64,000 nucleotides of DNA from Nocardia goodfellowii (GCF_017875645.1 NZ_JAGGMR010000001.1:124001-188000), one strand, 5' to 3'; shown: positions 26,246 through 35,009, counted from the stretch's first letter. Made by a program: numbers and translations. The notes: generated from the sequence alone by a model not told the origin.

Positions 26246-27343
26246 TCAACCGAGCAGGACGGCGTAGCCGGGCTTGATGATGTCGTCGATGATGCGCAGC
26301 CGCTCCGGGAACGGGATGAACGCCGACTTCATCGCGTTGATGGTGAAACGCTCCAGATCCGACCAGCCGTAGTCGAAGGCCGCCACCAGCTTCAGCATCT
26401 CCTGGCTCATGCTGGTGTCACTCATGAGGCGGTTGTCGGTGTTGACGGTGACCCGGAAGCGCAGCCGCGCGAGCAAGTCGAACGGATGCTTGTCGATCGA
26501 GGGCACCGCGCCGGTCTGCACGTTCGACGACGGGCACAGCTCCAGCGGTATGCGCTTGTCCCGCACGTACTTCGCGACCAAGCCCAGCTGGGCGTCTTCG
26601 ATCCCGCCCGGCACCGTGATGTCGTCGGTGATGCGGACACCGTGGCCGAGTCGGTCGCAGCCGCAGAACGCCAGCGCCTCGTGGATCGACGGCAGGCCGA
26701 ACGCCTCACCGGCGTGGATCGTGAAGTAGGCGCTGTTGGCCCGCATGTATTCGAAGGCGTCCAGGTGCCGGCTGGGCGGATAACCCGCTTCGGCGCCGGC
26801 GATGTCGAACCCGCCGACGCCGCGATCGCGCCAGCGCACGGTGAGCTCGGCGATCTCCCGCGAGCGCGCCGCGTGCCGCATCGCGGTGAGCAGGCAGGTC
26901 ACCACGATCGGGCGGCCATCCTGCGCGGCGAGCGCCTCGCCTTCGCGGAAACCGGCGAGGGTGTGTTCCACCACTTCGTCCAGGGTCAGGCCCTGCTCGA
27001 GATGTTGCTCGGGAGCGAAGCGCACCTCGGCGTAGACCACGCCGTCGGCGGCGAGGTCCTGGGCGCACTCGCGAGCGACCCGGCGCAAGCCCTCGGGGGT
27101 CTGCATGACGGCGACGGTGTGGTCGAAGGTTTCCAGATACCGTTCCAGCGACCCGCTGTTGGCGGCGTTGCGGAACCAATTGCCGAGGGTGACGGCATCA
27201 TCGGCGGGTAGTTGGTCGTAACCGCAATCGGCGGCGAGCTCCAGCACGGTCGCGGGCCGCAGACCACCGTCGAGGTGATCGTGCAGCAGCGCCTTGGGAG
27301 CTTGGCGGATCGAGGCAAGCGTCAAAGGCATCGGTCCTGTCAT
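26246..27343 (-). CDS. add: adenosine deaminase
   Basis: This 365-residue zinc enzyme converts adenosine to inosine. Visible motifs: metal-binding [21 protein letters not shown], catalytic ITIHAGE ([10 protein letters not shown]), GHGVRI with the third His, and [16 protein letters not shown] with the catalytic Asp pair. Length is normal. Inosine feeds deoD. It precedes the hotdog gene on the same strand. Confidence 0.96.
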   Translation of the reverse strand: MTGPMPLTLASIRQAPKALLHDHLDGGLRPATVLELAADCGYDQLPADDAVTLGNWFRNAANSGSLERYLETFDHTVAVMQTPEGLRRVARECAQDLAADGVVYAEVRFAPEQHLEQGLTLDEVVEHTLAGFREGEALAAQDGRPIVVTCLLTAMRHAARSREIAELTVRWRDRGVGGFDIAGAEAGYPPSRHLDAFEYMRANSAYFTIHAGEAFGLPSIHEALAFCGCDRLGHGVRITDDITVPGGIEDAQLGLVAKYVRDKRIPLELCPSSNVQTGAVPSIDKHPFDLLARLRFRVTVNTDNRLMSDTSMSQEMLKLVAAFDYGWSDLERFTINAMKSAFIPFPERLRIIDDIIKPGYAVLLG

Positions 27344-27428
27344 GTACCCACGCTAGCCCCAGATTCGCGTCCCGGCACCCCGGTTCGTGGAGGTCGTCAC
27401 ATCATCGGGCCATGTGATTGTGCTCTCC

Positions 27429-28718
27429 TCAGCGGGCGACGCGGTCGAGGATCAACGCCGTCGCGGGCTTCTCCTCGGCGGCGCCGATGTCGAACGCGGC
27501 CGAGGCGGCGGCCAGCGCTCCCGCAAACGCCTCGGGGGTATCGGTGTGCAGGGTGAGCAACGGTTGCCCGGCGGTGACGGAATCACCCGGTTTGGCATGC
27601 ATTTCCACCCCCGCGCCGAACTGGACCGGGTCATCCTGCCGGGCGCGGCCCGCCCCGAGTCGCCACGCGGCCAGGCCGATGCCCATCGCGTCGAGCCGGG
27701 TGAGCACGCCGGCACGTTGCGCCCGAACGGTTTCGGTGTGCTTCGCGGCCGGGAGCGGTGCGTCCGGATCGCCGCCCTGTGCCGCGATCATCGCGCGCCA
27801 CTGGTCCATCGCCCGGCCGTCGGCGAGGACCTCGGCGGGATCGACATCCAGACCGGCCAGCGCCACCATTTCTCGCGCCAGCGCGAGGGTCAGTTCGACG
27901 ATGTCGGCCGGACCCCCGCCCGCGAGCACCTCGACCGACTCGGCGACCTCGAGCGCGTTGCCCGCGGTGCGCCCCAGCGGAGTATCCATCGAGGTCAGCA
28001 AGGCCACCGTGCGGACACCGGAGTCGGTACCCAGTTCCACCATGGCCGTGGCCAATTCACGCGCGTCCGCGAGCGACTTCATGAACGCGCCCGCGCCGAC
28101 CTTCACATCGAGCACCAGCGCCGCCGTGCCCTCCGCGATCTTCTTGCTCATGATCGAGCTGGCGATCAGCGGAATCGACTCCACAGTCCCGGTGACGTCG
28201 CGCAACGCGTAGAGGCGTTTGTCGGCCGGGGCCAGATCGGCACCCGCCGCGCACACCACCGCGCCGATCGCCGGATCCGTCAGGATCTCCCGCATCCGCG
28301 CGACCGGGACGTCGGCCCGCCAGCCGGGAATCGACTCCAGCTTGTCCAGGGTGCCGCCGGTGTGCCCGAGCCCGCGGCCCGACAGCTGCGGTACCGCGGC
28401 CCCGCACGCCGCCACCAGCGGCGCCAGCGGCAACGTGATCTTGTCCCCCACCCCGCCCGTGGAATGCTTGTCGACCGTCGGCCGCGGCAGATCGGTGAAG
28501 TCCATCCGGCTGCCGGAGGCGATCATCGCGGCCGTCCACCGTGCCGTCTCCCGACGCGTCATCCCCCGCCACACGATCGCCATCGCCAGCGCGCTCATCT
28601 GCTCGTCGGCGACCTCGCCCTTGGTGAAAGCGTCCACCACCCAATCGATCTGGGTGTCGGAGAGCTCCCCGCCGTCCCGCTTGGTGGTAATGATCGAAAC
28701 CGCATCCAGCGCCGCCAT
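27429..28718 (-). CDS. deoA: thymidine phosphorylase
   Basis: This 429-residue protein splits thymidine or deoxyuridine with phosphate. It has the signature SGRGLGHTGGTLDKLESIPG and the phosphate loop DKHSTGGVGDK. The C-terminal swivel domain carries VEMHAKPGDSVTAGQPLLTLHTDTPE. I took ATG 28718; an upstream GTG at 28751 would add 11 unusual residues. It lies in the minus-strand nucleoside group with add; a small plus-strand gene separates it from cdd. Confidence 0.95.
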   Translation of the reverse strand: MAALDAVSIITTKRDGGELSDTQIDWVVDAFTKGEVADEQMSALAMAIVWRGMTRRETARWTAAMIASGSRMDFTDLPRPTVDKHSTGGVGDKITLPLAPLVAACGAAVPQLSGRGLGHTGGTLDKLESIPGWRADVPVARMREILTDPAIGAVVCAAGADLAPADKRLYALRDVTGTVESIPLIASSIMSKKIAEGTAALVLDVKVGAGAFMKSLADARELATAMVELGTDSGVRTVALLTSMDTPLGRTAGNALEVAESVEVLAGGGPADIVELTLALAREMVALAGLDVDPAEVLADGRAMDQWRAMIAAQGGDPDAPLPAAKHTETVRAQRAGVLTRLDAMGIGLAAWRLGAGRARQDDPVQFGAGVEMHAKPGDSVTAGQPLLTLHTDTPEAFAGALAAASAAFDIGAAEEKPATALILDRVAR

Positions 28719-28818
28719 CCGGCCAGTCTGGCACGGGAAGCGCGCAGGCACTGGTTCTTGTCGGTGCCCTCCGATAGCCTTTGGGCATCATTCATTCGGA
28801 GGCTTGGGGGGTTTGATC

Positions 28819-29058
28819 ATGACAGCTGCCGGTATCGACCGTCGCTTCACGAAGCTCGAGGAACGCGTCACGGACATCGAGAACAGCCACAGTGCGTCCA
28901 TCTACGACCTGAAACGCCGGCTGACCGGTGTCGAGATCGTCTTGGAGAAGAGTTTCGCCCGCCTGCTGCAAGTCGCCGGAGTCCCGGCCACCGAGATCAC
29001 CCAGCTAACGGCGGCCACCGACGAGGAAATCGACGCCGAACTCGAAGAAGACTGCTGA
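28819..29058 (+). CDS. small coiled-coil protein (79 aa), unknown function
   Basis: The ATG follows a strong purine-rich site (GGAGG and GGGGGG within 22 bp). The protein has a heptad-like segment at residues 8-50 (RRFTKLEERVTDIENSHSAS, then LKRRLTGVEIVLEKSFARLL) and an acidic tail ending EEDC. It looks like a cytoplasmic dimer-forming helix protein. It is on the strand opposite to its neighbours deoA and cdd, with which it interrupts the deoA-cdd pairing known in mycobacteria. No family recognised. Confidence 0.6.
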   Translation: MTAAGIDRRFTKLEERVTDIENSHSASIYDLKRRLTGVEIVLEKSFARLLQVAGVPATEITQLTAATDEEIDAELEEDC

Positions 29059-29123
29059 GGCCGGTTCACCGCTGGAGAGATCGAAGCTGCCCTCGCGGCG
29101 GAGGCATCTGGTCACCGAGACGT

Positions 29124-29525
29124 TCACACTTGCCCGGCGTCCAGGTCGTCCGGACCGAAGGCGTCGGGCAGTAGCTCACGCAGGGGCTTGGGCCCGGCCT
29201 TGTGGTCGACCATCAGGCCGGGGCCGCCGTGTTCGTAGAGGAGCTGGCGGCAGCGTCCGCAGGGCATCAAGATTTCGCCGCGGGAATCGGTGACCGAGAG
29301 GGCGAGCAGACGTCCCCCGCCGCCGGAATGGAGGTTACCGATGAGTACGCATTCGGCGCAGAGGCCCAATCCATATGAGACATTTTCCACATTGCAACCG
29401 CTCACAATTCGGCCATCCGAGCTGAGAGCCGCAGCCCCGACCGGAAACCGCGAGTACGGCGCATAGGCATTGCGCATTACTTGAATTGCATTGTCACGCA
29501 GGACATTCCAGTCGATTTCCGGCAT
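29124..29525 (-). CDS. cdd: cytidine deaminase
   Basis: This 133-residue zinc enzyme converts cytidine to uridine. The zinc and catalytic site CAEC (GLCAECVLIGNL) and PCGRCRQLL are intact; with three Cys ligands it is the homotetrameric short type. ATG 29525 is preceded by GGAGGG, so the longer frame (to 29591) is not used. It is divergent from the sdh operon. Confidence 0.95.
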   Translation of the reverse strand: MPEIDWNVLRDNAIQVMRNAYAPYSRFPVGAAALSSDGRIVSGCNVENVSYGLGLCAECVLIGNLHSGGGGRLLALSVTDSRGEILMPCGRCRQLLYEHGGPGLMVDHKAGPKPLRELLPDAFGPDDLDAGQV

Positions 29526-29817
29526 CGGAAACCCTCCGTTCACCGGGCCGGGCGAGCCCGCGCGAGGGCCGCGGCGCACCCCTTTACGCATTGAATGAGG
29601 TAAACCTAAGTCGCCTCAATGTAGCGCAACGCACGGCACGCCGAATTAGTTCCGGCATAAGTAGAGGATTAGAGTCCACAACAGATCGGTTCAGGTTCCC
29701 GGCGGCGGGCCAGCGCTTCAGGAACAAAGCGCGCCCACCTGGGCATTTCGCCCCTCCCGCAGTCGGAATCACGGCCTGTGACCGGGTCCATCAACGACGT
29801 TGGAGGCACCGCACTCT
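29526..29817. other. cdd-sdhC divergent intergenic region
   Basis: These 292 bp hold no gene. They are richer in A and T than the surroundings and must contain the promoters of cdd and the sdh operon, but no single promoter stands out. TGAGGTAAACCTAAGTCGC (29596-29614) matches the left half of the DtxR/IdeR iron box (TTAGGTTAGGCTAACCTAA as I recall it) but not the right half. Confidence 0.4.
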
Positions 29818-30216
29818 ATGACCACGATAGAAGCTCCGGCCCAGCCGAAGCGGAAGACGCTGTATCGAGGCGACCCGGGCATGTGGTCCTGGGCGCTGCA
29901 CCGGATCACCGGTGTCACCATCTTCTTCTTCCTCTTCGTGCACGTCTTGGACACCGCACTGGTCCGGGTCAGCCCCGATACCTACGACCAGGCCATCGAG
30001 ACCTACAAGAACCCGCTCGTCGCGCTCATGGAAATGGGCCTCGTGGTCTGCGTCCTCTTTCACGCGCTCAACGGCGTTCGCGTGATCCTGGTCGACTTCT
30101 GGGCCAAGGGCCCGAAGTACCAGAAGGTGATGCTGTGGTTCATCCTCGCGGTCTGGGCCCTGCTGGCCATCCCCGCCATCGGCCGCATGTTCTTCTACCT
30201 CTTTACGGAGCACTGA
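29818..30216 (+). CDS. sdhC: succinate dehydrogenase cytochrome b556 subunit
   Basis: This 132-residue membrane anchor has three hydrophobic helices. The His in FFFLFVHVLDTALV is a likely haem ligand, and WSWALHRITGVT near residue 30 is the SdhC signature. The ATG at 29818 lies 11 bp after GGAGG; an in-frame TTG earlier overlaps that site. First gene of the sdhCDAB operon; sdhD starts 1 bp after its stop. Confidence 0.94.
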   Translation: MTTIEAPAQPKRKTLYRGDPGMWSWALHRITGVTIFFFLFVHVLDTALVRVSPDTYDQAIETYKNPLVALMEMGLVVCVLFHALNGVRVILVDFWAKGPKYQKVMLWFILAVWALLAIPAIGRMFFYLFTEH

Positions 30217-30217
30217 G

Positions 30218-30649
30218 ATGAGCGCCCCCGTCATCGGCAAGTCTTACGACCGCCCCGCGAGCCTGGACCTGCCGCGCTCGCCGCGAGCCCGCTCCAACAA
30301 CAACTTCGAGAAGTACGCGTGGCTGTTCATGCGCTTCTCCGGCCTGCTGCTGATCATCCTCGTGCTCGGCCACATGACGATCATGCTGCTGCTCGACGGC
30401 GGCGTGAAGCGCCTCAACTTCGCCTTCGTGGCGGGCCGCTGGTCCTCGCCGTTCTGGCAGATCTGGGACCTCACCATGCTGTGGCTGGCTCAGCTGCACG
30501 GCGGCAACGGCCTGCGCACCGTCATCGACGATTACTCGCGCAAAGACTCCACCCGCTTCTGGCTGAAGACCGCGCTGGCGGTGTCCCTGATCCTGATCAT
30601 GGGCGTCGGCACCTACGTCATCTTCACCTTCGACCCCAACATCAGTTAG
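30218..30649 (+). CDS. sdhD: succinate dehydrogenase hydrophobic membrane anchor subunit
   Basis: This 143-residue protein has three membrane helices (WLFMRFSGLLLIILVLGHM, LTMLWLAQLHGGNGLRTVI and the C-terminal LAVSLILIMGVGTYVIF). The conserved His in LGHMTIML probably binds haem. It helps anchor SdhAB and binds quinone. The TGAGATG junction to sdhC indicates coupling. Confidence 0.93.
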   Translation: MSAPVIGKSYDRPASLDLPRSPRARSNNNFEKYAWLFMRFSGLLLIILVLGHMTIMLLLDGGVKRLNFAFVAGRWSSPFWQIWDLTMLWLAQLHGGNGLRTVIDDYSRKDSTRFWLKTALAVSLILIMGVGTYVIFTFDPNIS

Positions 30650-30666
30650 GAACAGGCGAACTCGCG

Positions 30667-30747
30667 ATGAGTGAGCGCAGCGAACGAATCAATGACACAG
30701 CGTGCTTCGCTTATGCCGGAGCCGAGCGAAGCGAGGCGCAGGCATGA
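30667..30747 (+). CDS. 26-codon bridging mini-ORF between sdhD and sdhA (coupling repeat, long copy)
   Basis: ATG at 30667 follows AGGAACAGG and the frame ends at TGA 30745-30747, which overlaps the sdhA ATG as ATGA. It encodes MSERSERIND followed by TACFAYAGAERSEAQA. The start (MSER) and end (SEAxA) match the 13-codon frame at 23844-23885. The product is unlikely to matter; passage of ribosomes to sdhA is the probable role. Confidence 0.5.
   Translation: MSERSERINDTACFAYAGAERSEAQA
30704..30732. repeat. inverted repeat inside the sdhD-sdhA mini-ORF
   Basis: GCTTCGCT (30704-30711) and AGCGAAGC (30725-30732) are perfect 8-bp arms around 13 nt. In the message this hairpin would lie just before the sdhA ribosome binding site (GAGG at 30733-30736), so ribosomes on the mini-ORF would open it and expose sdhA. 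Confidence 0.7.
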
Positions 30748-32510
30748 GTGATTCCCGCATTCAGGAGCATCGCTACGACGTCGTGATCGTCGGTGCCGGT
30801 GGCGCCGGCATGCGCGCGGCGATCGAAGCAGGCCCGCGTGCCCGGACGGCTGTTCTGACCAAGCTGTACCCGACCCGCAGCCACACCGGCGCGGCTCAGG
30901 GCGGCATGTGCGCCGCGCTGGCGAACGTCGAAGAGGACAACTGGGAATGGCACACCTTCGACACCGTCAAGGGTGGTGACTACCTGGTCGACCAGGACGC
31001 CGCGGAGATCATGGCCAAGGAGGCCATCGACGCGGTGATGGACCTGGAGAAGATGGGTCTGCCGTTCAACCGCACCCCCGAAGGCAAGATCGACCAGCGG
31101 CGCTTCGGCGGCCACACCCGCGACCACGGCAAGGCCCCGGTCCGCCGGGCCTGTTACGCCGCCGACCGCACCGGCCACATGATCCTGCAGACGCTGTACC
31201 AGAACTGCGTCAAGCACGACGTGGAGTTCTTCAACGAGTTCTACGTGCTCGACCTGGTGATGACCGACACCGACCGCGGCCCCGTGGCCACCGGTGTGGT
31301 CGCCTACGAGCTGGCCACCGGCGACATCCACGTCTTCCACGCGAAGTCGATCGTGTTCGCCACCGGCGGCTCGGGTCGCATGTACAAGACCACCTCCAAT
31401 GCCCACACCCTCACCGGTGACGGCATGGCCATCGTCTTCCGCAAGGGTCTGCCGCTGGAGGACATGGAGTTCCACCAGTTCCATCCGACAGGTCTGGCCG
31501 GTCTGGGCATCCTCATCTCCGAGGCGGTCCGCGGCGAAGGTGGCATCCTGCGCAACGCCTCCGGCGAACGTTTTATGGAGCGCTACGCCCCCACCATCAA
31601 GGACCTCGCGCCGCGTGACATCGTCGCCCGCTCGATGGTGCTCGAGGTGCTGGAAGGCCGCGGCGCCGGACCGAACAAGGACTACGTCTACATCGACGTG
31701 ACCCACCTCGGCGAGGACGTGCTGGAGGAGAAGCTCCCCGACATCACCGAATTCGCCCGCACCTACCTGGGTGTGGACCCGGTGCACGAGCTGGTGCCGG
31801 TCATGCCGACCTGCCACTACGTGATGGGCGGCATCCCGACCCGGATCCGCGGCGAGGTGCTGCGCAACAACACCGACGTGGTGCCCGGTCTGTACGCCGC
31901 CGGCGAGTGCGCGTGCGTCTCGGTGCACGGCTCCAACCGCCTCGGCACCAACTCGCTGCTCGACATCAACGTGTTCGGCCGCCGCGCGGGTATCGCCGCT
32001 GCGGAGTACGCGCTGCGCACCGAGTTCGTCGAGATGCCGGAGAATCCGGCCCGGATGGTGCAGGACTGGCTGGCGCTGATCCTGTCCGATCACGGCAACG
32101 AGCGTGTCGCCGACATCCGCACCGAGTTGCAGTACACGATGGATATGAACGCCGCCGTGTTCCGCACCGAGGACACCCTCAAGCAGGCGCTGACCGATAT
32201 CCACGCGCTCAAGGAGCGGTACTCCCGGATCACGGTGCAGGACAAGGGCAAGCGCTACAACAGCGACCTGCTCGAAGCCGTCGAGCTGGGCTTCCTGCTG
32301 GAGCTGGCCGAGGTCACCGTGGTCGGCGCGCTCAACCGCAAGGAATCGCGCGGCGGCCACGCCCGCGAGGACTACCCGGACCGCGACGACACCAACTACA
32401 TGCGCCACACCATGGCCTACAAGACCGGTTCGGATCTGATCTCCGACATCCGGCTCGATTACAAGCCGGTGGTGCAGACCCGTTACGAGCCGATGGAGCG
32501 TAAGTACTGA
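30744..32510 (+). CDS. sdhA: succinate dehydrogenase flavoprotein subunit
   Basis: This 588-residue subunit oxidises succinate with covalent FAD. FAD motif VVIVGAGGAGMRAAIEAG lies at the N-terminus, and the His for covalent FAD attachment is in RSHTGAAQGGMCAAL. Further active-site blocks are HQFHPTG, RGEGGILRN and CHYVMGGIPT. ATG 30744 is decided by its coupling to the mini-ORF. The stop shares one base with the sdhB ATG. It matches the Sdh2 type with a haem-containing anchor. Confidence 0.97.
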   Translation: MSDSRIQEHRYDVVIVGAGGAGMRAAIEAGPRARTAVLTKLYPTRSHTGAAQGGMCAALANVEEDNWEWHTFDTVKGGDYLVDQDAAEIMAKEAIDAVMDLEKMGLPFNRTPEGKIDQRRFGGHTRDHGKAPVRRACYAADRTGHMILQTLYQNCVKHDVEFFNEFYVLDLVMTDTDRGPVATGVVAYELATGDIHVFHAKSIVFATGGSGRMYKTTSNAHTLTGDGMAIVFRKGLPLEDMEFHQFHPTGLAGLGILISEAVRGEGGILRNASGERFMERYAPTIKDLAPRDIVARSMVLEVLEGRGAGPNKDYVYIDVTHLGEDVLEEKLPDITEFARTYLGVDPVHELVPVMPTCHYVMGGIPTRIRGEVLRNNTDVVPGLYAAGECACVSVHGSNRLGTNSLLDINVFGRRAGIAAAEYALRTEFVEMPENPARMVQDWLALILSDHGNERVADIRTELQYTMDMNAAVFRTEDTLKQALTDIHALKERYSRITVQDKGKRYNSDLLEAVELGFLLELAEVTVVGALNRKESRGGHAREDYPDRDDTNYMRHTMAYKTGSDLISDIRLDYKPVVQTRYEPMERKY

Positions 32511-33280
32511 TGACTGCTGTAGCGGAACCCACCACGCAGAAGCCCGCGCCGGTTCCCGAGGGCTCGGTCATGGTCACCGTCAAGGTGGCGCGGTTCAACC
32601 CGGAGGACGACAAGGGCGCGCACTGGGAGTCCTTCCAGGTGCCGGTCCTGCCGACCGACCGTTTCCTGAACGTGCTCATCTACATCAAGTCCTACTTGGA
32701 CGGCACGCTCACCTTCCGTCGCTCCTGCGCGCACGGCGTATGCGGTTCGGACGCCATGCGGATCAACGGTGTGAACCGGCTGGCCTGCAAGGTCCTGATG
32801 AAGGACATGCTGCCCAAGAACGGCAAGTCCCTCACCATCTCGGTCGAGCCGATCCGCGGCCTGCCCGTGGAGAAGGACCTCGTGGTGAACATGGAGCCGT
32901 TCTTCGACGCGTTCCGCGCGGTGAAGCCCTACCTGATGACCTCGGGTAACGAGCCCACCCGCGAACGCATCCAGAGCCAGGCCGACCGCGCCCGGTTCGA
33001 CGACACCACCAAGTGCATCCTGTGCGCCTGCTGCACCACCTCCTGCCCCGTGTACTGGAGCGACGGCAGCTACTTCGGCCCGGCCGCGATCGTGAACGCA
33101 CACCGCTTCATCTTCGACAGCCGTGACGAGGGCGCCCGCGAACGCCTGGACATCCTCAACGACGTCGAAGGCGTCTGGCGCTGCCGCACCACCTTCAACT
33201 GCACCGACGCCTGCCCCCGCGGCATCGAGGTCACCAAGGCCATCCAGGAAGTCAAGCGCGCCCTGCTGTTCACGCGCTAG
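32510..33280 (+). CDS. sdhB: succinate dehydrogenase iron-sulfur subunit
   Basis: This 256-residue protein carries three clusters: the [2Fe-2S] site RRSCAHGVCGSDAM with LACK further on, the [4Fe-4S] site CILCACCTTSCPV, and the [3Fe-4S] residues in CRTTFNCTDACPRGI. It starts in a TGATG overlap with sdhA. Last gene of the operon, followed by a clear terminator. Confidence 0.97.
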   Translation: MTAVAEPTTQKPAPVPEGSVMVTVKVARFNPEDDKGAHWESFQVPVLPTDRFLNVLIYIKSYLDGTLTFRRSCAHGVCGSDAMRINGVNRLACKVLMKDMLPKNGKSLTISVEPIRGLPVEKDLVVNMEPFFDAFRAVKPYLMTSGNEPTRERIQSQADRARFDDTTKCILCACCTTSCPVYWSDGSYFGPAAIVNAHRFIFDSRDEGARERLDILNDVEGVWRCRTTFNCTDACPRGIEVTKAIQEVKRALLFTR

Positions 33281-33292
33281 GCCCTCAAGGTC

Positions 33293-33330
33293 CAAAGGCC
33301 GCCCGCTTCTTCGGAACCGGGCGGCCTTTG
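33293..33330. terminator. sdh operon terminator (bidirectional)
   Basis: Thirteen-bp perfect arms (33293-33305 and 33318-33330) enclose 12 nt between convergent sdhB and phhA. The arms start with CAAA and end with TTTG, giving a short U-run after the stem on both strands. Confidence 0.88.
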
Positions 33331-33340
33331 TCATTGGAAG

Positions 33341-34246
33341 CTATTGAGCCCCAGCGACTTTCGAGCGGCCGCGTTCGGCGCGCAGCGGTGTCTCGTCGTC
33401 CATGGTGGCGAAGAACTCGCCGACCACGTCTTCGATCTCCGAAATCGATTCCGCGCAATAGAGAATCGGCTGGTAGTGCGTGATGTCGTAAGTGGCGGTG
33501 CCCATTTCGATTACGTCGAGGGGGCGCAGGTCGGCGTCTCGGAATTCGGTGATCTCGCCGAAGGAGGAGAGTAGGCCGGCGCCGTAGCAGCGGACTTCGC
33601 CGTGTTCGCGGACTACGCCGAATTCCATGGAGAACCAGAAGACGTCGGCGAGGAATTTCAGGGCTCTGTCGGTGGTCAGCCGGTTCACGGCTTCGCCGAC
33701 GGTTTGGTAGATGGCCGCGAAACGGGGGCTGGCGATCTGGTTGGCGTGCCCGACGATCTCGTGGATGGCATCCGGCTCCGGGGTGTAGAGCGGGGCGGAG
33801 TGATGCCGGATGTACTGGGTGGAGTGGAAGATCCGGTCCGCGAAGGAACCGAAGAACTCGCGCAGCGGCACCAAACCGGCGGCGGGTACGTAGTGGAAAC
33901 CGCTGAGCGGGAACAGTTTCGCGGAGACTTCGTCCAGTTGCGGGATGTGGTCGTCGGGCAGGTCCAACCTGGCGGCGGCGTCGCGCACCTCCTGGCAGGC
34001 GTAGATCTCGTGCTTGCGCGCGAGTTCGTAGGAGACGGTCCGCCACACCTGTTGTTCTTCTTCGGTGTAGGCGATGCGGGGCAGCGGTTTTCCGGGTGCG
34101 TACTCGAGCGCCAGCGCGGCGATGGCGTTGCGACGGGCACGGTAGTCGGGATCGCCGACACCGGGATGTTCGTCGCTGAGGTGCACCGTCACATCGCCGT
34201 CGCCGCTGCGGGTCACGGGGGAGTACAGCTGAGCTTCGGTGAACAT
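33341..34246 (-). CDS. phhA: phenylalanine 4-monooxygenase
   Basis: This 301-residue non-haem iron enzyme makes tyrosine from phenylalanine with a pterin cofactor. The iron-binding motif PEPDAIHEIVGH gives two His ligands, and the third ligand (Glu) is in FWFSMEFGVV. The pterin-binding region FHYVPAAGLVPLREFFG is also intact. Length is close to bacterial PheH (260-300). No pterin dehydratase gene (phhB) is nearby. It converges on sdhB. Confidence 0.95.
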   Translation of the reverse strand: MFTEAQLYSPVTRSGDGDVTVHLSDEHPGVGDPDYRARRNAIAALALEYAPGKPLPRIAYTEEEQQVWRTVSYELARKHEIYACQEVRDAAARLDLPDDHIPQLDEVSAKLFPLSGFHYVPAAGLVPLREFFGSFADRIFHSTQYIRHHSAPLYTPEPDAIHEIVGHANQIASPRFAAIYQTVGEAVNRLTTDRALKFLADVFWFSMEFGVVREHGEVRCYGAGLLSSFGEITEFRDADLRPLDVIEMGTATYDITHYQPILYCAESISEIEDVVGEFFATMDDETPLRAERGRSKVAGAQ

Positions 34247-34332
34247 GCCTCAAGGCAAGCACCGCCCGACCGTCGCGACAACGAAAGCGCGTCCAGGTGG
34301 GCAAACTGTCTAGGAAACGCGCTGCCGGCTGG

Positions 34333-34872
34333 TCAGTGGTAGGCGTGCACCACCGCATGGCCCTTGCCGCGGCCGATCAACCATTTGTTGACCGGCGTGG
34401 TGATGACGAACGCGACCGCGAAGGCCAGCGCGAGCGAACCCCAGAAGAGCAGGTCACCGAGGCCCGCGTGCATAGCGCCCGGAATCAGCAGCAGCATCGC
34501 GTTGTCGACGATCTCCATCACGGTGATCGAGACGGTGTCGGCCGCCAGCGCGATCGACAAGGCCGCGCCGAACGCCACGCCCGCCTTCATCACACCGCGC
34601 ATGGTCAGCGCGTAGCCGAAGACGAAGGCCAAGACGATGGCCAGCGCCATGGTGGCGGTGTTGTTCCAATTCAGCGCGGTGCCGATCACCATGCCCAGCA
34701 CCTCGCCGATGGCGCAGCCGGTGAGACAGTGCAAAGTCGCTTGCGCGGCCATTTGCCAGCTGGCCGAGCCGTGCTGCGTAGCGTGCGCGGCGTGGTCGTG
34801 TCCGGCGTGGTCGGAATGCGCGTGCTCGGCGTGATGGCCGTGCTCGGCAGGGCTCCCGTGCTCGTGATCCAT
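34333..34872 (-). CDS. DUF4396 integral membrane protein with His-rich N-terminus
   Basis: The first ~35 residues contain about 12 His with Asp and Glu (MDHEHGSPAEHGHHAEHAHS), a likely metal-binding tail. After it come four or five membrane helices with CLTGCAIGEVLGMVIG, the DUF4396 hallmark, where two Cys face each other in the helix. The C-terminus is also His-rich (HAVVHAYH). The promoter carries a CsoR-type operator, so a role in copper or other metal handling is likely. phhA begins 86 bp downstream on the same strand. Confidence 0.75.
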   Translation of the reverse strand: MDHEHGSPAEHGHHAEHAHSDHAGHDHAAHATQHGSASWQMAAQATLHCLTGCAIGEVLGMVIGTALNWNNTATMALAIVLAFVFGYALTMRGVMKAGVAFGAALSIALAADTVSITVMEIVDNAMLLLIPGAMHAGLGDLLFWGSLALAFAVAFVITTPVNKWLIGRGKGHAVVHAYH

Positions 34873-34879
34873 GCCGGGA

Positions 34880-34907
34880 ACTATACCCCCCTAGGGTAAG
34901 AGGTCAA
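34880..34907 (-). promoter_or_regulatory. promoter with CsoR/RcnR-type operator
   Basis: On the minus strand TTGACC (34907-34902) and TATAGT (34885-34880) are 16 bp apart. The spacer and -10 contain TACCC-CCCTA-GGGTA (34884-34898), an inverted repeat with the G/C tract typical of CsoR-family copper operators. Transcription would start next to the ATG at 34872. Confidence 0.6.
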
Positions 34908-35009
34908 GTTGTCTTCGCAACCTTCGCTGCCTGATTTGCCGCATATGAGCGGGCTCGTGACGCAAGATGGCGAAAGTCCTGTGGCGAAGCCACAACGAAG
35001 GAGGACGCC

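Noticed and set aside
34286..34323. Inverted repeat AGCGCGT / ACGCGCT upstream of phhA
   Set aside because: Short arms of pure GC-type words 24 bp apart are expected by chance here, and no regulator gene is adjacent.
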